Source: Paracraurococcus lichenis
GTDB lineage: Bacteria > Pseudomonadota > Alphaproteobacteria > Acetobacterales > Acetobacteraceae
Direction of reading: 5' to 3'
Assembly (NCBI RefSeq): GCF_030657435.1
Contig: NZ_JAUTWS010000022.1
Coordinates: 1-64,000, forward strand
Length of the DNA stretch: 64,000 nucleotides
The notes beneath the pieces were generated by a model, which worked only from the letters and a program-made list of their open reading frames with translations, was not told the origin of the DNA and ran no database searches. Positions 20,422-28,907 of the stretch are shown piece after piece; the stretch's first letter is position 1, and the number at the start of each line of letters is the position of its first letter. The translations under genes were made by a program, and so were the position numbers.

Positions 20422-20790
20422 TCAGGGTTCGACGGTCAGGGTCAGGCGCATGCGCGGATGCACCGCGCAGCGGATATCGACGGTGCCGGGCGTGGCGAAG
20501 GCGCGCTCCACGCTCTCCCCGGGCTTCGCCATGCCGAGGTTGAAGGCCTGGCCTTCCGTCCGGCTGTAGACGTTGTGGGCGAGCTGGTCGTCGTTGCGGA
20601 AGACCACCTGCGTGCCGGCGCGCAGCGTCAGCGTGCCGGGGGCGAAGCTGCTGTTGGCCTGCCGCACCTCGACCCGCGCCGGGGCGGCGGTGGCGAGGCT
20701 CCAGGCCGAGAGGCCGGCGAGGGCCAGCGCCGCCGCATGCAGGGCGGGCCAGGCGAGGCGGCGGGAGAGGGTGCGGATCATGCGCGTCAT
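20422..20790 (-). CDS. Cupredoxin (plastocyanin-like) protein
   Basis: Predicted periplasmic type 1 copper protein of 122 residues. It has an N-terminal signal sequence (hydrophobic about 14-33, cleavage near TAAPA). The copper ligands are visible as His72 in AHNVYS and Cys108, His111 and Met114 in CAVHPRM, the pattern of small cupredoxins that shuttle electrons. The start may be 20790 or the ATG at 20781, which has an AGGA eight bases upstream. It begins ten bases after the di-heme peroxidase stop, so it is a likely electron donor for that enzyme, as in methylamine-utilisation and peroxidase systems. Confidence 0.88.
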   Translation of the reverse strand: MTRMIRTLSRRLAWPALHAAALALAGLSAWSLATAAPARVEVRQANSSFAPGTLTLRAGTQVVFRNDDQLAHNVYSRTEGQAFNLGMAKPGESVERAFATPGTVDIRCAVHPRMRLTLTVEP

Positions 20791-20800
20791 CCTGTGCGGG

Positions 20801-21835
20801 TCACCGGGGCAGGGCGGGCGCCGCGAAATCCTGCGGCGGGGAGGTGAGCGTCTGCAGGAAGGCGACGAGGTCGGCGCGCTCGTCCGCGGTCAGCGAGAAG
20901 GGCTTCATCTCGTTGGAGAGGCTCGGGCGCTGGAGGCGGCGGTGCTCGTAATGCTCCGTCACGGCCTCGAGCGTCGGGAGCGAGCCGTCATGCATGTAGG
21001 GGGCGCGGCGGGCGATGTCGCGCAGGCCGGGCGTCTTGAAGGCGTGGCGCAGCGCCTCGAAGCCCTCGAGGAAGCCCTCCCGCCCGCGGTCCTCGCCCGG
21101 CAGGCCGATGTCGTGGAAACTGTCGTCGGTGAAGTTCCAGCCCTTGTGGCAACGGGCGCAATGGGCGCGGTCGTTGAACACCATCAGGCCGCGCTTCGCG
21201 GCATCCGGGATCGCCGCGTCATCGCCCTCCACCCAGCGGTCGAAGGGCGAGCGGCCGGAGACCACGGCGCGCTCGAAGGTGGCGATCGCCGCGGCGATGC
21301 CGTCGAGGGCGATGCCGCGGCCGGGGAAGGCGGCCTCGAAGAGCGGGCGGTAGCCCGGGATGGCGGCGAGCTTGGCCGGGAGCCGGTCGAGCGGCTGGTT
21401 CATCTCGCCGGCCGCGGCGATGGGGCCGAGCGCCTGCTGCTCCAGCGTGTCCGCCCTGCCGTCCCAGAAGAAGGAGGCGCCCCAGGCGGCGTTCAGCACC
21501 GAGGGAGTCCGCCGCCCGAGCTGCAGCATGCCATGGCCATGCGCCAGCGCCTGGCCGTCCCCCCAGCCGAAGGAGGGATTGTGGCAGGAGGCGCAGGAGA
21601 GGAGGTTGGAGCCCGACAGCCGCGGGTCGAAGAACAGGATGCGCCCGAGCAGCGCCTTCTCCGGCGTGAAGGGGTTGGCGGCGGGATAGGGGATCTCGGC
21701 CGGGCGGCGATAGCTCTGGCGCAGTTCCTCGATCCGGGAGGCAGGAGCGGCCGGGCCGCCGGCACGCTGCGATTGCGCGCTGCCGCCCTGGGCGAGCAGC
21801 AGGGCGGCGAGGCCTGCGACGAGCATCCGTCTCAT
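20801..21835 (-). CDS. Di-heme cytochrome c peroxidase (CcpA/MauG family)
   Basis: Periplasmic di-heme enzyme of 344 residues that typically reduces hydrogen peroxide using electrons from small c-type cytochromes or cupredoxins. The signal peptide covers residues 1-20 (cleavage near GGSAQ). Two heme-binding motifs are present, CASCH at 81-85 and CARCH at 226-230, with the family segments FFDPRLSG, RRTPSVLNAAW, FFWDGRADTLEQQA and KTPGLRDIARRAPYMHDGS. It is the first gene of a tight minus-strand group with the cupredoxin and a chemoreceptor. Whether it is a true peroxidase or a MauG-like modifying enzyme cannot be told from the sequence alone. Confidence 0.92.
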   Translation of the reverse strand: MRRMLVAGLAALLLAQGGSAQSQRAGGPAAPASRIEELRQSYRRPAEIPYPAANPFTPEKALLGRILFFDPRLSGSNLLSCASCHNPSFGWGDGQALAHGHGMLQLGRRTPSVLNAAWGASFFWDGRADTLEQQALGPIAAAGEMNQPLDRLPAKLAAIPGYRPLFEAAFPGRGIALDGIAAAIATFERAVVSGRSPFDRWVEGDDAAIPDAAKRGLMVFNDRAHCARCHKGWNFTDDSFHDIGLPGEDRGREGFLEGFEALRHAFKTPGLRDIARRAPYMHDGSLPTLEAVTEHYEHRRLQRPSLSNEMKPFSLTADERADLVAFLQTLTSPPQDFAAPALPR

Positions 21836-22115
21836 GGCAGTTTGGGGGTCGTCTTGGGCATCCGCGTCAGGCTAGCGGTAGCGCCTTGCCGGTAGATTAA
21901 ACCGCCACCCTGCCGCTCCGGCGAGCGCGGCGGCCTGCCGCAAGCGGGATCGCCCGACGCGTGCCGATGACCGAAGGGCCGGAGGTCTGAATCGGCTCGC
22001 CCAACATAGAAGGCGTGCCCCGGCGCCGCAGGCGCCATGCGCGTCTCGCGGGTTGCATGGGACGTGATAACCGACCAATTTGGTCCGGAAAGACGAACGC
22101 CAGGATATCGCAGCC

Positions 22116-22676
22116 ATGTTCATCGAGACCGAAGGCACGCCCAATCCCGCGACGCTGAAATTCCTCCCCGGCCGGGAGGTCCTGGGCGAGCGCGGCACCG
22201 CCGACTTCGCCAGCGCCGAGAGCGCCGCGCGCAGCCCGCTCGCCGCCCGCCTCTTCGCCCTGCCGGGTGTGGCCCGCGTCTTCCTCGGCAGCGACTTCGT
22301 GACGGTGACCGAGGACGGCTCGCAGGGCTGGCAGTCGCTGCGCGCCCAGGTGCTCGGCGCCATCATGGACCATTTCGTCGCCGGCCTGCCGGTGCTGGAA
22401 GGCGCGGGCGAGGATGGCGAGGGCGACTACGACCCGGCCGATGCCGAGGTGGTGGAGCAGATCAAGGACCTGCTCGATACCCGCGTCCGCCCGGCGGTCG
22501 CCGGCGATGGCGGCGACATCGTCTTCCGCGGCTACCGCGACGGCATCGTGCGGCTGCACCTGCAGGGCGCCTGCTCGGGCTGCCCTTCCTCCCGCGCCAC
22601 GCTGAAGCACGGGGTCGAGAACATGCTGCGCCACTACGTGCCGGAGGTGGTGGCGGTGGAGCAGGTCGAGGCCTGA
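22116..22676 (+). CDS. Nfu-type iron-sulfur cluster scaffold
   Basis: Scaffold or carrier protein for Fe-S cluster delivery. The 186-residue protein has the N-terminal Nfu domain (MFIETEGTPNPATLKFLPG) and a C-terminal NifU-like domain with the cluster-binding CSGC at Cys153 and Cys156, preceded by VRPAVAGDGGDI. Length and layout match alphaproteobacterial and mitochondrial NFU1 homologues. The start at 22116 is set by the conserved N terminus, with an AGGA about ten bases upstream. Its 3' end overlaps the convergent acyltransferase gene by about 43 bases. Confidence 0.95.
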   Translation: MFIETEGTPNPATLKFLPGREVLGERGTADFASAESAARSPLAARLFALPGVARVFLGSDFVTVTEDGSQGWQSLRAQVLGAIMDHFVAGLPVLEGAGEDGEGDYDPADAEVVEQIKDLLDTRVRPAVAGDGGDIVFRGYRDGIVRLHLQGACSGCPSSRATLKHGVENMLRHYVPEVVAVEQVEA

Positions 22677-23884
22677 GCCGCCACGGCCGGCCTGCCGGGC
22701 GCCGTGCCCCGCCGGGGCGCGAGCCCCAGCAGCGGCCGCAGCGGCGGGATGCGCCGGCCGGCCTCGAAGCCGAGGCCGCAGGCGGCGAGGGTCGCCAGCA
22801 GCACCAGGCCGGCCTCCGCCACGGCCGGCAGGCCGAGCGGCTTCAGCGCATGCGCGGCCAGGATGATCGCCGTCTGGTGCAGGATGTACCAGGGGAAGAC
22901 CGCCTCCGTCAGGTAGCGCCGCAGCGGCCCGTCGCCCCGGACGTAACGGTGGGCATAGCCGAGCAGCGCCGCCACCGCGCACCACTGGTCGATCCCCTGC
23001 GCGAGGTGGCGGAGGACCAGCCAGTCCGGCCCGGGCGGCACCCCCGGTTCGCGCAGCGCCTGCAGGACGAGGATCGCCGCATAGGCCGCCAGCGCCAGGG
23101 CCAGCGCCAGATGGCGCCAGCGGACCAGCGCCGCCCAGACCGGCGCCGAGCGGGCCAGCACGAAGCCGAAGAGATAGACCTCGCCATAGGCCGCATGCGC
23201 CCAGCCGTCGTCGAGCAGGGCATGGGTCTCGCCGAAGCGGGGGAAGAGCAGGAGGCGGGCCGCGGCCAGCAGCAGGGCGGGCCATAGCAGCACGCCGATG
23301 CCGCCGCAGGCCGCCGTGCCCGCCGCCTCCAGCCGCCGCAGCAGGCCGGGCGCCGCGGCGAGCGGCACCGCCAGCAGCAGCGAATAGGCCAGCACATAGG
23401 CGACGAACCAGAGGTGGTTCCAGGTCGGCAGGATCAGGCAGCGGCCGGTGCCGCAGAACTCCAGGCCGAAGGCCAGGTAGTGGTCGTGGTAGAAGGCCGC
23501 GAAGCTCCCGGCATAGCCGGCGCGCTCCACCGCCTCGAGATAGCTCTGCGGCGGGACCACGACGAAGATACCGAAGAGCAGCGGCGGCAGCAGCCGGCGG
23601 AGGCGGCCCGCCGCCAGGCCAGAGGCGGTCATCCGCTCCGCCATCAGCCGCGTCACCGCGCCCGAGACCAGGAAGAGCAGCGAGAGCCGCCAGGGATTGG
23701 TGGCCAGCATCACGGGCTCGAGCGCGACGAGCCGATGGGCGCTCTTCACATGGAAGTCCCAGGGCACGTAGAGCATGCCGATGTGGTAGAGGATGAGCAG
23801 CCCGAAGGCGCCGATCCGCAGCCAGTCGAGATCGATCCGCCGTCCGGCCGCCCTGCCGCCCCCGATTATGCCGATCCCTGCCAT
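22634..23884 (-). CDS. Acyltransferase 3 family membrane protein
   Basis: Integral membrane acyltransferase of about 416 residues with roughly ten hydrophobic segments. The N-terminal signature RIDLDWLRIGAFGLLILYHI contains the Arg, Asp and His typical of acyltransferase 3 (OpgC/OafA-type) enzymes, which add succinyl or acetyl groups to surface glycans. The segment LEAVERAG to FVVVPPQSY and the late FPWYILHQTAIILAA also match the family. The start at 23884 has AAGGA ten bases upstream; an ATG at 23914 is possible. It is divergent from a LytTR membrane regulator, a pairing that suggests the regulator controls it. The acyl donor and target are unknown. Confidence 0.85.
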   Translation of the reverse strand: MAGIGIIGGGRAAGRRIDLDWLRIGAFGLLILYHIGMLYVPWDFHVKSAHRLVALEPVMLATNPWRLSLLFLVSGAVTRLMAERMTASGLAAGRLRRLLPPLLFGIFVVVPPQSYLEAVERAGYAGSFAAFYHDHYLAFGLEFCGTGRCLILPTWNHLWFVAYVLAYSLLLAVPLAAAPGLLRRLEAAGTAACGGIGVLLWPALLLAAARLLLFPRFGETHALLDDGWAHAAYGEVYLFGFVLARSAPVWAALVRWRHLALALALAAYAAILVLQALREPGVPPGPDWLVLRHLAQGIDQWCAVAALLGYAHRYVRGDGPLRRYLTEAVFPWYILHQTAIILAAHALKPLGLPAVAEAGLVLLATLAACGLGFEAGRRIPPLRPLLGLAPRRGTAPGRPAVAAQASTCSTATTSGT

Positions 23885-23912
23885 GCCGCCCCATTCCTTG
23901 TCGCCGCTCACC

Positions 23913-24842
23913 ATGCCCGCGATCCCCCGTCCGGAGGCCCGCATCGGAGCCGCCCCGCCGCGGGGCGTCGAGCCGGCGGGGGATGCCCGGCCGCCCGGCG
24001 GGGATGGCGGGACGGCGGCCGGGACGGATGGCGGGCCGGGCGGGACGAGCGGCGGCGCGCCGGCCTGGCTCCTCGCCGCCACCGGGGCGCTCGTGCTCGC
24101 CACCTGCCTGGTCAATGCCCTCTCGCTCGCGCAGGACGCGGCGCGGCGGGGGGAGGCGGCGGGGCTGGCGAAGCCGCTGCTCTGCGAGGCGACGAGCGGG
24201 CTCGTCATCCTGCTGCTGCTGCCGGTCCTCGCGCGCGGCATCGCCCTGGCGCGGCGGGAGGTGGGGCGGCCGCTCCGGCTCGGCCTGGCGCTGGCGAGCC
24301 TCGGCCTCGGCTTCTTCGGCCTGCATGTGCTGGGCATGGCCGGGCTGCGCGGCGCCGCCTTCGCCGCGCTCGGCGAGCCCTACCGGTTCGACGCCTCGGC
24401 CGCCGGCCTGGTCTATGAGCTGCGCAAGGACCTGCTGTCCTTCGCCATGCTGGGCGCGGCCTTCTGGATCGGCGCGCGGCCGGCGCGTCCGCCCGCCCTG
24501 CCGCCGCCGCCGGCGCCGCCCGCGACGCTCTGGCTGCGGGACGGCGCCTCCAGCATCCGGATCCGGCCGGCGGAGATCCTCTGGGTCGGCTCGGCCGGCA
24601 ATTACGTGGAGTACCGGCTGCGCGACGGCCGGCAGCACCTGATCCGCGGCACGCTGCAGGCGGAGGAGGCGCGGCTCGCCCCGCATGGCATCCGGCGCGT
24701 CCACCGCACCCGGCTGGTCAACCCGGCCGCCATCGCGGCGATGGAGCCGCGTGCCTCGGGCGAGGTGCTGCTGCGGCTGGAGGGCGGGGAGACCCTGCTG
24801 GCCAGCCGGCGCTACCGGGCCGGGCTGGCCGGGCTCGGCTGA
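23913..24842 (+). CDS. Membrane-anchored LytTR-family transcription regulator
   Basis: Regulator of about 309 residues: a Pro/Gly-rich N terminus, four hydrophobic helices (about 50-195, e.g. [16 protein letters not shown] and [15 protein letters not shown]), a Pro-rich linker and a C-terminal LytTR DNA-binding domain. The LytTR core is clear: [31 protein letters not shown] and [18 protein letters not shown]. Such proteins bind DNA while tethered to the membrane. The start is uncertain; at 23913 there is no good ribosome binding site, and the ATG shares a CATG with a possible start of the divergent acyltransferase. The acyltransferase is the likely regulated gene. Confidence 0.82.
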   Translation: MPAIPRPEARIGAAPPRGVEPAGDARPPGGDGGTAAGTDGGPGGTSGGAPAWLLAATGALVLATCLVNALSLAQDAARRGEAAGLAKPLLCEATSGLVILLLLPVLARGIALARREVGRPLRLGLALASLGLGFFGLHVLGMAGLRGAAFAALGEPYRFDASAAGLVYELRKDLLSFAMLGAAFWIGARPARPPALPPPPAPPATLWLRDGASSIRIRPAEILWVGSAGNYVEYRLRDGRQHLIRGTLQAEEARLAPHGIRRVHRTRLVNPAAIAAMEPRASGEVLLRLEGGETLLASRRYRAGLAGLG

Positions 24843-24925
24843 CGCGGTACTGCCGGAGCCGGGCGCGGCCCGATTCCGCCCCGCGGCGATCTGCTCTAAA
24901 GCCGCCGCCACAAGGAGACCCGCCG

Positions 24926-25522
24926 ATGCCCCAGGATGGCCAGCTCGACGATGCCGCGCGCGACCTGCTCTTCCGCAATGCCCGCACCCATTACAAGTGG
25001 CAGGACCGGCCGGTCCCGGACACCGTGCTGCAGGAGTTCTACGACCTGCTGAAATGGGGCCCGACCAGCGCCAATTGCTCCCCGGCCCGCTTCGTCTTCA
25101 TCCGCACCAGGGAGGGGAAGGAGAAGCTCCGCCCCACCCTCTCGCCCGGCAATGTCGAGACGACCATGGCCGCGCCGGTCACGGCCATCGTGGCCACCGA
25201 CAGCAAGTTCTACGAGCAGCTTCCCACCCTCTGGCCGCAGGCCGACATCAGGGGCTGGTTCGCCGACAACTGGTCGCTGGCCGACCAGACCGGCACGCGC
25301 AACGGCACGCTGCAGGGCGCCTACCTGATCCTGGCGGCGCGGGCGGTCGGCCTCGATTGCGGCCCGATGAGCGGCTTCGACAATTGGAAGGTGGACGAGG
25401 CCTTCCTCACCGGCACCAACTGGCGGTCGAACTTCCTGGTCAATCTCGGCTATGGCGAGCCGGAGGGGCTGCCGCCGCGCAACCCGCGCCTCGCCTTCGA
25501 CGAGGCCTGCCGGCTGGAATAG
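24926..25522 (+). CDS. RutE-like malonic semialdehyde reductase (nitroreductase family)
   Basis: FMN-dependent reductase of 198 residues in the nitroreductase superfamily. It closely follows RutE/YdfG-type malonic semialdehyde reductases that reduce a toxic aldehyde in pyrimidine catabolism. Family features include [71 protein letters not shown] and VNLGYGEP. The start has a strong AAGGAG. No other rut genes are adjacent, so a broader aldehyde or quinone reductase role is possible. Confidence 0.88.
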   Translation: MPQDGQLDDAARDLLFRNARTHYKWQDRPVPDTVLQEFYDLLKWGPTSANCSPARFVFIRTREGKEKLRPTLSPGNVETTMAAPVTAIVATDSKFYEQLPTLWPQADIRGWFADNWSLADQTGTRNGTLQGAYLILAARAVGLDCGPMSGFDNWKVDEAFLTGTNWRSNFLVNLGYGEPEGLPPRNPRLAFDEACRLE

Positions 25523-25534
25523 CCGGCGCCCGGG

Positions 25535-26497
25535 CTACCCGCCCGGGCAGCCCTGCGCCTCGACATAGAGCGCATAGACCGACTGGCTCGCCGTCATGAA
25601 GAGCCGGTTGCGCTTGCGGCCGCCGAAGCAGAGGTTGGCGCAGCGTTCCGGCAGCAGGATGCGGCCGATCAGCGTGCCGTCGGGCGCGAAGACGGCGACG
25701 CCGTCGCGGCCCGGCCCGCCGGTCATGCCGGCCCAGACATTGCCCTCCGTGTCGCAGCGGATGCCATCCGCCCAGCCCGGCTGGTCGTCGAAGAAGAGGC
25801 GGCCGTTCACCGCGCGGCCGTCCTCGATGTCGTAGACCCGCGTGATGCGCGGGCCGCCGGGCGTGTCCACCACATAGAGCCGGCGCTCGTCCGGGGAGAA
25901 GCAGAGGCCGTTCGGCCGCGCCATGTCGTCGATGGCGATGGAGAGGCCGCCGCTTGCCGGATCGTACCTGTAGACGCGGAAGGGCAGTTCCTGCGGCGCC
26001 TTGTCGCCGAGGTAATTGCCGCGGATGCCGGCGCCGTTGTCGCTGAACCAGATGGTCCCGTCCGACTTCACAACCACGTCGTTCGGCCCGGTCAGGCGCG
26101 TGCCGCCGAAGGCCTCCGCCAGCACGGTGACCGTGCCGTCATGCTCAGTGCGGGTCAGGCGGCGCGTGCCGAGCTCGCAGGTGACCAGCCGTCCCTGCCG
26201 GTCGCGGGTATTGCCGTCCGGATAGCCCGCGGGCTGGCGCAGGGTGGCGACGGCGCCGGTGATCTCGTCCCAGCGCAGCAGCGCGTCGTTCGGGATGTCG
26301 GAGAAGAGCAGGTAGCGCCCGTCACCGTAATAGATGGGCCCCTCGGTGAAGCGGAAGCCGGTGGCGATGCGCTCGATCGCGGCATGGCCGAGCTTGATCG
26401 CCTCGAAGCGCGGGTCGAGCACGAGCACGTCCGGATCGGGGTAGCGGATCGGCGCGCCCGAATCCCAGCGCGCCGCCTGCCTGCTGTCCTGCTGCAT
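25535..26497 (-). CDS. SMP-30/gluconolactonase family protein
   Basis: Six-bladed beta-propeller of 320 residues in the SMP-30/gluconolactonase/LRE family, metal-dependent lactonases acting on sugar lactones. Typical signatures are GFRFTEGPIYYGDGRYLLFSD, RLTGPNDVVVKSDGTIWFSD, MARPNGLCFSPDERRLYVVD and QPGWADGIRCDTEGNVWAG, which supply the metal-binding Glu, Asn and Asp. There is no signal peptide. It converges with the RutE-like gene and is followed upstream by a sulfurtransferase on the same strand, 16 bases away. The substrate cannot be told from sequence. Confidence 0.88.
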   Translation of the reverse strand: MQQDSRQAARWDSGAPIRYPDPDVLVLDPRFEAIKLGHAAIERIATGFRFTEGPIYYGDGRYLLFSDIPNDALLRWDEITGAVATLRQPAGYPDGNTRDRQGRLVTCELGTRRLTRTEHDGTVTVLAEAFGGTRLTGPNDVVVKSDGTIWFSDNGAGIRGNYLGDKAPQELPFRVYRYDPASGGLSIAIDDMARPNGLCFSPDERRLYVVDTPGGPRITRVYDIEDGRAVNGRLFFDDQPGWADGIRCDTEGNVWAGMTGGPGRDGVAVFAPDGTLIGRILLPERCANLCFGGRKRNRLFMTASQSVYALYVEAQGCPGG

Positions 26498-26513
26498 GCC
26501 GGGTCCCCCTCCC

Positions 26514-27398
26514 TCAGCCCTGCTCGATCGGCAGGCTCTCGTCCTTCGCCCATTCGCTCATGGAGGCGTCGTAGACCGCGAGGTCGCGGTAGCCGAGCTG
26601 GTGCAGCAGGAAGGCATCCAGCGTCGCCGCGATGCCGCCGCCGCAATACAGCAGGATGCGCCGGGACGGGTCGGCGCCGACCACCTGGAAGGCCTGCGCC
26701 ACCGCCTCCGGCGGCCGGAAGGTGAGGCTGGCGGGGTCGAGCAGCGCGGCGGCGGGCACGTTCACGCTGCCGGGGATGCGGCCCGGGCGGCCGTAGCGCG
26801 GGATCTCGCCCCGGTGCAGCTCGGGCGAGAGGGCATTGATGCTGCAGGCGCCGGCATCGCCTATCGCGGCCTGCATCGTCTCCTTGCCGACGAAGAGGCC
26901 GGGGCGCGGCCGGGCCTCGAGTTGCGCCGGCGGGTAGCGCGTCTCCGCCGCCTCCAGCGGGCGTCCCTCGACGCTCCACTTGTCGAAGCCGCCATCCAGC
27001 ACCGCCGCATCGTCGAAGCCGATGGCGCGCAGCATCCACCAGACCCGCGTCGCCCATTGCGGGTTCTTGCGGGAATAGAGGACCACGCGGCTGTCCTGCC
27101 CGATCCCCTTGGCCGCGAAACGTGCCGCCAGGTCCTCCGGCGCCGGCATGGTGACATTGAAGCGGCTGGAGGTGTCCGACAGCTCCCCCTGCAGGTCGAG
27201 GAAGCCGGAGCCGGGGATGTGGCCCTTGTCGTAGTCGGCGCGGCCGCTCTCGACGCGGTAGGGCCGGCCGGTGCCGGTCTCGTAGATCAGGTAGGTCGTG
27301 CAGTCGAAGACGCGCAGCCCGGGCGCGGCGAGGTTGGCCGCCAGCCACTCCGTCGTGACGATGGCCTCGGGATGGGCGTAGCGCGGCGTCTCGGGCAT
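26514..27398 (-). CDS. sseA: Thiosulfate/3-mercaptopyruvate sulfurtransferase
   Basis: Two-domain rhodanese of 294 residues. The N-terminal inactive rhodanese domain (VTTEWLAANLAAPGLRVFD, IPGSGFLDL) is followed by the active domain with RIPGSVNVPAAALLD and the catalytic cysteine in ILLYCGGGIAATLDA. The active loop reads CGGGIAA rather than the CGSGVTA of many mercaptopyruvate sulfurtransferases or CRKGVT of rhodaneses, so the preferred donor is uncertain and the symbol is tentative. The start at 27398 has GGAGGAG six bases upstream. A structured repeat copy lies just upstream of the gene. Confidence 0.88.
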   Translation of the reverse strand: MPETPRYAHPEAIVTTEWLAANLAAPGLRVFDCTTYLIYETGTGRPYRVESGRADYDKGHIPGSGFLDLQGELSDTSSRFNVTMPAPEDLAARFAAKGIGQDSRVVLYSRKNPQWATRVWWMLRAIGFDDAAVLDGGFDKWSVEGRPLEAAETRYPPAQLEARPRPGLFVGKETMQAAIGDAGACSINALSPELHRGEIPRYGRPGRIPGSVNVPAAALLDPASLTFRPPEAVAQAFQVVGADPSRRILLYCGGGIAATLDAFLLHQLGYRDLAVYDASMSEWAKDESLPIEQG

Positions 27399-27411
27399 CG
27401 GCGTCTCCTCC

Positions 27412-27454
27412 GGGCCGTTCTTGCGGCCCAAGCAAACCGCTTGAGGTTTGCGCT
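27412..27454. repeat. Structured dispersed repeat, copy A
   Basis: Module 1 is GCAAACC (27432-27438) and GGTTTGC (27445-27451) as a 7-bp stem with a six-base loop, followed by GCT as in the other copies. Next to it, GGGCCG (27412-27417) and CGGCCC (27424-27429) form a short second stem. The copy sits immediately upstream of the ribosome binding site of the sulfurtransferase gene. The long second stem of other copies is not present here. Confidence 0.6.
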
Positions 27455-27513
27455 CTGACATGGACCACACCGAGGGTGCACCCGCCGCGCGGCCGGCGGC
27501 AAGCGAGCGCCGG

Positions 27514-27939
27514 TCAGGCCTCGCCGAGCAGGTGCAGCACCAACTCGCGGCGATGCGGGCTGGTCCGGTGCTCGTAGAGGTAGATCCCCTGCCAGGTGCC
27601 GAGCACCGGCCTCCCCTCCGCCACGGGGATGGAAAGCTGGGTCTGGGTCAGCGCGGCGCGGATATGCGCCGGCATGTCGTCCGGCCCCTCCTCCTCGTGC
27701 CGGTAGCGGCCGTCGCCGCCATCCGGCACCAGGCGGCGCAGGAAGGTCTCCAGGTCCGTCCGGACATCCGGCGAGGCATTCTCCTGCACCAGCAGGGAGG
27801 CCGAGGTGTGCCGGCACCAGAGGGTCAGCAGCCCGGTGCCGAGGCCCGTGCCGGCGACCCAGCCGCGGACCTCGCGCGTGATCTCGGTCAGGCCGCGGCC
27901 GCGCGTCGCGACCTCGATGCGGTGCAGCCGCTGTTCCAT
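27514..27939 (-). CDS. YjbQ family protein (UPF0047, secondary thiamine-phosphate synthase)
   Basis: A 141-residue protein of the YjbQ/UPF0047 family, for which secondary thiamine-phosphate synthase activity has been described but the cellular role is unsettled. Family signatures are clear: LLTLWCRHTSASLLVQENA (the conserved His and Thr-Ser), DVRTDLETFLRRLVPD, MPAHIRAALTQTQLSIPV and LGTWQGIYLYEHR. The start at 27939 agrees with the family N terminus. It is divergent from the amidohydrolase gene with about 60 bases between them. Confidence 0.92.
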   Translation of the reverse strand: MEQRLHRIEVATRGRGLTEITREVRGWVAGTGLGTGLLTLWCRHTSASLLVQENASPDVRTDLETFLRRLVPDGGDGRYRHEEEGPDDMPAHIRAALTQTQLSIPVAEGRPVLGTWQGIYLYEHRTSPHRRELVLHLLGEA

Positions 27940-27998
27940 GCCTCGGCTCCTTGCCAGGCGCGCCCGCGCGGGCGCCATATTCCGGTGGGGAGGATGCC

Positions 27999-28841
27999 AT
28001 GCCAGTCATCGACGCACAGGTGCATGCCTATGAGCGCAACCATCCGGGCCGCCCCTGGGTGGAGGCGCTGCACGGCCCGCCGGAGGTTACCGGCGACGAC
28101 ATGGTCGCCGCCATGGATGCGGTGGGCGTGGACGGCGCGCTTCTCGTCTCCGTCCACACCATGTACCGCTACGACGCCAGCTACGCGATCGAGGTGCAGC
28201 GGCAGCATCCCGGCCGCTTCGCGCTGATCAAGCCGGTGGACCCCGCCGATCCGGGCGTCGGGGAGACCATCGCCGACTGGGTGGCGACGCCGGGGACGGT
28301 CGCGATCCGCATCATGCTGCGCGGCGCCGTGCCGAGCGACCCGGCAGATCCCGGCATCAACCGCGTGCTGGCCGCTGCGGCGCGGCATGGCATGCCCGTC
28401 AACCTGCTGGCCTGGGGGCGGCTGGACCAGGTCGCCGAACTGGCCGCGCGGAATCCGGACACGCTGCTGGTCGTCGATCATCTCGGGCTGCAGCAGCCCT
28501 TCGAGCCGCCCGTGCCGGCGCAGCCCTGGGCCGACCTGCCGAAGCTCCTGGCCCTGGCGCCGCACCCGAATGTCGCGGTGAAGGTCACCGGCGCCTGCAC
28601 CCTCTCGCACCGGCCCTTCCCCTATGACGACATCTGGGACCCGCTCGGCCGCATCTTCGACGCCTTCGGGCTGGAGCGGTGCCTCTGGGGCACCGACTGG
28701 ACCCGGGCGGTCGCCTTGCTGAGCTATGCCGATGCGGTGGAGGCCTTCCGCCGGACCGACCGGCTCTCCGACAGCGACCGTGCCATGCTGATGGGCGGGG
28801 CGGTGCAGCGGGTCTATGGCTGGGCGCCCGCGGCGGGCTGA
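27999..28841 (+). CDS. Amidohydrolase-2 family metal-dependent hydrolase
   Basis: TIM-barrel hydrolase of 280 residues in the amidohydrolase 2 family (related to 2-pyrone-4,6-dicarboxylate lactonase and decarboxylases). Metal-site features are MPVIDAQVHAYERN with the N-terminal HxH-like DAQVHAY, LLVVDHLGLQQP with its His, and LWGTDWTR near the C terminus with the final Asp. The first motif has QVH instead of the common DxHxH, so only part of the classical pair is present. The start has GGGGAGG seven bases upstream. Substrate unknown; no catabolic neighbours identify it. Confidence 0.83.
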   Translation: MPVIDAQVHAYERNHPGRPWVEALHGPPEVTGDDMVAAMDAVGVDGALLVSVHTMYRYDASYAIEVQRQHPGRFALIKPVDPADPGVGETIADWVATPGTVAIRIMLRGAVPSDPADPGINRVLAAAARHGMPVNLLAWGRLDQVAELAARNPDTLLVVDHLGLQQPFEPPVPAQPWADLPKLLALAPHPNVAVKVTGACTLSHRPFPYDDIWDPLGRIFDAFGLERCLWGTDWTRAVALLSYADAVEAFRRTDRLSDSDRAMLMGGAVQRVYGWAPAAG

Positions 28842-28907
28842 CCGCGCGCCCCGGCATGGGCGGCCGCGGCGCCGTCCAGCGGGCATCGCCGCATCGCGTC
28901 CAACCCT

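Noticed and set aside
21897-24911. Minus-strand open frame of about 1000 codons covering Nfu, acyltransferase and LytTR genes
   Set aside because: Only the acyltransferase frame has membrane-protein signatures. This frame mixes antisense and out-of-phase reading of three recognised genes.
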